Of a stretch of DNA of 64,000 nt, positions 61,685 to 64,000 are shown piece after piece. Position numbers and translations under genes: made by a program. Source of the stretch: Synaphobranchus kaupii (lineage: Eukaryota; Chordata; Actinopteri; Anguilliformes; Synaphobranchidae); assembly GCA_029718625.1 (NCBI GenBank), contig CM056379.1, positions 57,687,626 to 57,751,625 of the forward strand, in the 5' to 3' direction. Numbering within the stretch: position 1 is the stretch's first letter; every line of letters begins with the position of its first letter. The notes under the pieces are model-generated. The model was not told the DNA's origin and searched no databases. It saw only the letters and a program-made list of their open reading frames with translations.

Positions 61685-63051
61685 TTCCAGGCACTCTAAA
61701 AATGAAAAAAAGGAAGGATAAGAATGAATTAAAAAGCCTCTATTGCAATGGCTATAACATTAAAAAACCAGGACATCACAAAAGCCAACATGTTTCCACC
61801 ACAGCTGGTCTTCATGGGGGCTGAAAGGCACAGCCGAGGTTCCACAAATCAGTGTTAGACACAAAAATACAAATATCATTCACATTTAAAAAGAAATCTA
61901 AATATTACAAAAGACTCAAATATCAGCAAAGAATAGATTATCTTCAGTTTGGCACCTGCAAACAGTTCCATGGAAAAGTGAGGTCAACAGAAGGATGGGA
62001 GTTAATATGCGTTCTGTGGAATGGTGCACCCAGGAGAAGGATGTGAGTTAATATGCTTTGCATGCATGGCTGCTGTTGTGGAGAAGACATGGAAGAAAGG
62101 ACCTTAGGCATAAACAAAGCTGACATTCTAATTTTACTCAGGTCACTGTGCAATGGGGCTTCGCATGGTGCCGCAACACACTATCCTAAGTTCCCCCGAT
62201 CTAGTCCCTCTTCCATTTCATGAGCTAATGACATTGTCAGATTCATCTTACGTGACAATTTGCATAAAATGGATTCTGCCTGAATATAATCAGCTACACA
62301 TTCCAAATGAAGCAAAGTACTAATGTTTCATTAATATAATAAGAATAACCTTCCCAGTGATTTCTGGATTTAGGTCAGAAGTAAGCATATAGATAGTTCA
62401 TTTTATTGTCATTATTGTATGACTATAGCCTCCATAATTTATCTTAGCATATAGCCGAATCGAGCCAAAGTTACTGTGCCTTTAGGACCTTGTACCTGTT
62501 AACCATTGACATACAGCTAGAGAAGCTATTTTAGCTGTACAACATGCAAGTCATACTTTGTATTAGAATGCACAGACTACTGGTCAATATTCCACTGCTC
62601 AATACACAATACCCCCTTCTGCCCTGTGTCAGTTACAGGCAACAGTAGTACACCCAAAGTTATAGCAAATATATTTCAGGGATTATGATATTAATGTACA
62701 GAATTCATGCTGTACACATTACAGTCCTCAGACACCAACATCAGCAGCACAAGTTAAGTCAAAGGAGAGGAGCTACAGAATATACAGTAAATAAATGAAC
62801 AAGACCAATATCTGGGTCAATGACGAATTGGGTTTTCAGAAGTGCAAAAATTATAAAAGTGAAAATTATTCATTTTGAAAGTACTTTTCTGTTCACCATA
62901 ATGTTATCTATGCAACTATGTGGTTCAATGCAAAAAATAATTCCTATACTGTATTTTAAAACAAGATTGACAAATTTTGTCTCAAAAAAAGTAATTCGAT
63001 GCAACAATATACATTTTTTAAATAATTAACTTTAGGTGCATTACCTATAAC

Positions 63052-63087
63052 TAATACTGGTAAAATATTAATATTTTACCAGTATTA
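63052..63087. repeat. 36-bp perfect palindrome, second copy
   Basis: Identical to 19,735-19,770. Confidence 0.95.
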
Positions 63088-63673
63088 TTTAGTTAGGGCC
63101 GGATTCAGAGATGGCCAACTTAAGTCATGCGCTTAAGTGCCTCTCCTGCGCGGATTTAACGCGGGATGAGATACGCCGTATTGTAACTTGTGCTACGCAG
63201 GTGCGTTTCTCAAAATGTGGGGGGCACAGGGCATGATATTCTAATGACCTGTTTCTTGTACCTGCCCCCTGGGTTGCCAGCTTTCTCCTAAAAAAATGCT
63301 TGTGGGGGTATACATTTTCAACGTGTCAGTGACATTGCCTTTAATAAGCGCATTTGCCTTTGTAAAATCCTACCTTTGTGCATTGTAGTTGCTCTTGCGT
63401 GATGGGGAAGGCAGTGAACATATTCATCAGTTACATTGATTAAAAGATCATAGCTCCTATTGACGGCTTGGATATGCCCAATAAAAATAAATAATCGCTG
63501 GACAGTGCTTGCACGCAATATTATTAAGTAAACAAATTAATCATTGGATTTACTGAAAAAAAAAAAAAAAAAAAAAAGATTTGAAAAGGAATCTTTTTTT
63601 TTTTTTTTACGATTTACCAAAAAGACATGTAGCCTACGGTGGTTGAACACAAACCTTTATGTCTAACTTTATG

Positions 63674-64000
63674 TCTAACGGATAATTGTTACTTATCACT
63701 ACTATATCATTATTATATTAGCGTTACTAACATGTATAACTGCTTAAAATACTGGTTTCATGCTAGTTTTCATTTTTAATATTATAAGTATTGTATTAAT
63801 TTATCTGAGTACTATGTTTTTAACCTCAGAGATCCCTCATCAGTTCTTAGGGTAAATTATGATGATGAGAAGTGAATGGAAAAGCAAATGAGATGAGTTG
63901 TAAATGACAGACACTCAAGGCTGTGTGCTCACTTGACATTGGGGTTGACGATGACATAGTGTGCGCCTTCGATGAGCTGGATGTCGCTGCCGCGGGCGAC
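63674..64000. repeat. Duplicated segment, copy B (right part, after a 1.3-kb deletion)
   Basis: Matches copy A from 21,624 onwards. The junction reads ATGTCTAACGG: copy A sequence to 20,348, three extra bases, then 21,624 onward. TCTAAC is also found a few bases earlier, so the filler looks templated. 20,349-21,623 (1,275 bp) is absent. Runs off the window edge. Confidence 0.95.
63933..64000 (-). CDS. Second dhx58 copy, 3' part of exon 9 (truncated by window edge)
   Basis: The 68 bases encode residues V566 to V587 of LGP2 (for example [19 protein letters not shown]) plus the split codon, identical to the complete gene, with the same GTGAGC donor. The two following exons, which encode residues 588-675 with zinc ligands C614/C617 and the stop codon, are deleted from this copy. 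Whether the rest of the gene continues past 64,000 cannot be seen. It could be a C-terminally altered paralogue, a pseudogene or an assembly duplicate of a haplotype with a deletion. Confidence 0.8.

Larger units (their letters stand above)
60170..63673. repeat. Duplicated segment, copy B (left part)
   Basis: Direct near-identical copy of 16,855-20,348. The boundary at 60,170 is sharp: to its left there is no similarity to the sequence left of 16,855. Confidence 0.97.

Overview
The window is vertebrate nuclear DNA, almost certainly from a ray-finned (teleost) fish. Genes are split into short exons with GT-AG introns, and the intergenic and intronic DNA is packed with typical fish transposons (Tc1/mariner, hAT, Harbinger, TTAA-target MITEs, an L2-type LINE, a tRNA-derived SINE). 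I cannot assign a species. Two real protein-coding genes are present, both on the minus strand. Most open frames elsewhere are chance or transposon-derived.

Layout. Positions 1-16,854 contain no gene I can support: a Tc1 element, Harbinger-type elements, a MITE, a SINE, and some unique sequence with the look of conserved regulatory DNA. Positions 20,526-37,137 hold a complete dhx58 (LGP2), a cytosolic dsRNA sensor of the RIG-I-like family. Its 11 coding exons join in frame to 675 codons with every helicase motif and all four zinc-binding cysteines. A probable non-coding first exon and two interferon-response-type elements lie at 37,655-37,945. Positions 40,371-50,963 hold the C-terminal half of kat2a (GCN5 histone acetyltransferase): ten exons, 407 codons, covering the GNAT acetyltransferase domain and the bromodomain. 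The exons for its N-terminal half are not found anywhere up to the right edge. Positions 51,580-57,760 are an L2-type LINE with a hAT element and a Tc1-like element nested inside it. The dhx58-kat2a neighbourhood matches the order known from other vertebrates.

The most notable structure is a near-identical long repeat. The segment starting at 16,855 (3' flank of dhx58) recurs from 60,170 to the window edge, 43.3 kb away, with about ten differences in 3.8 kb. In the second copy about 1,275 bp is missing, exactly the stretch that holds the last two coding exons of dhx58, and the window ends inside a second copy of dhx58 exon 9. So a second dhx58 lacking the end of its RNA-binding C-terminal domain probably lies to the right, and the kat2a in this window appears cut at its 5' side by the duplication boundary. 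Either this is a recent 43-kb tandem duplication or two haplotypes were laid end to end in the assembly. The 0.2-0.3 percent divergence fits both.

A second theme is that three long fold-back (palindromic) transposons of about 0.4, 0.7 and 1.1 kb sit in introns of dhx58, so the primary transcript of a dsRNA sensor could itself form long hairpins. In kat2a, an intronic 64-bp minisatellite runs in exact register into an exon edge from which it seems to have grown.
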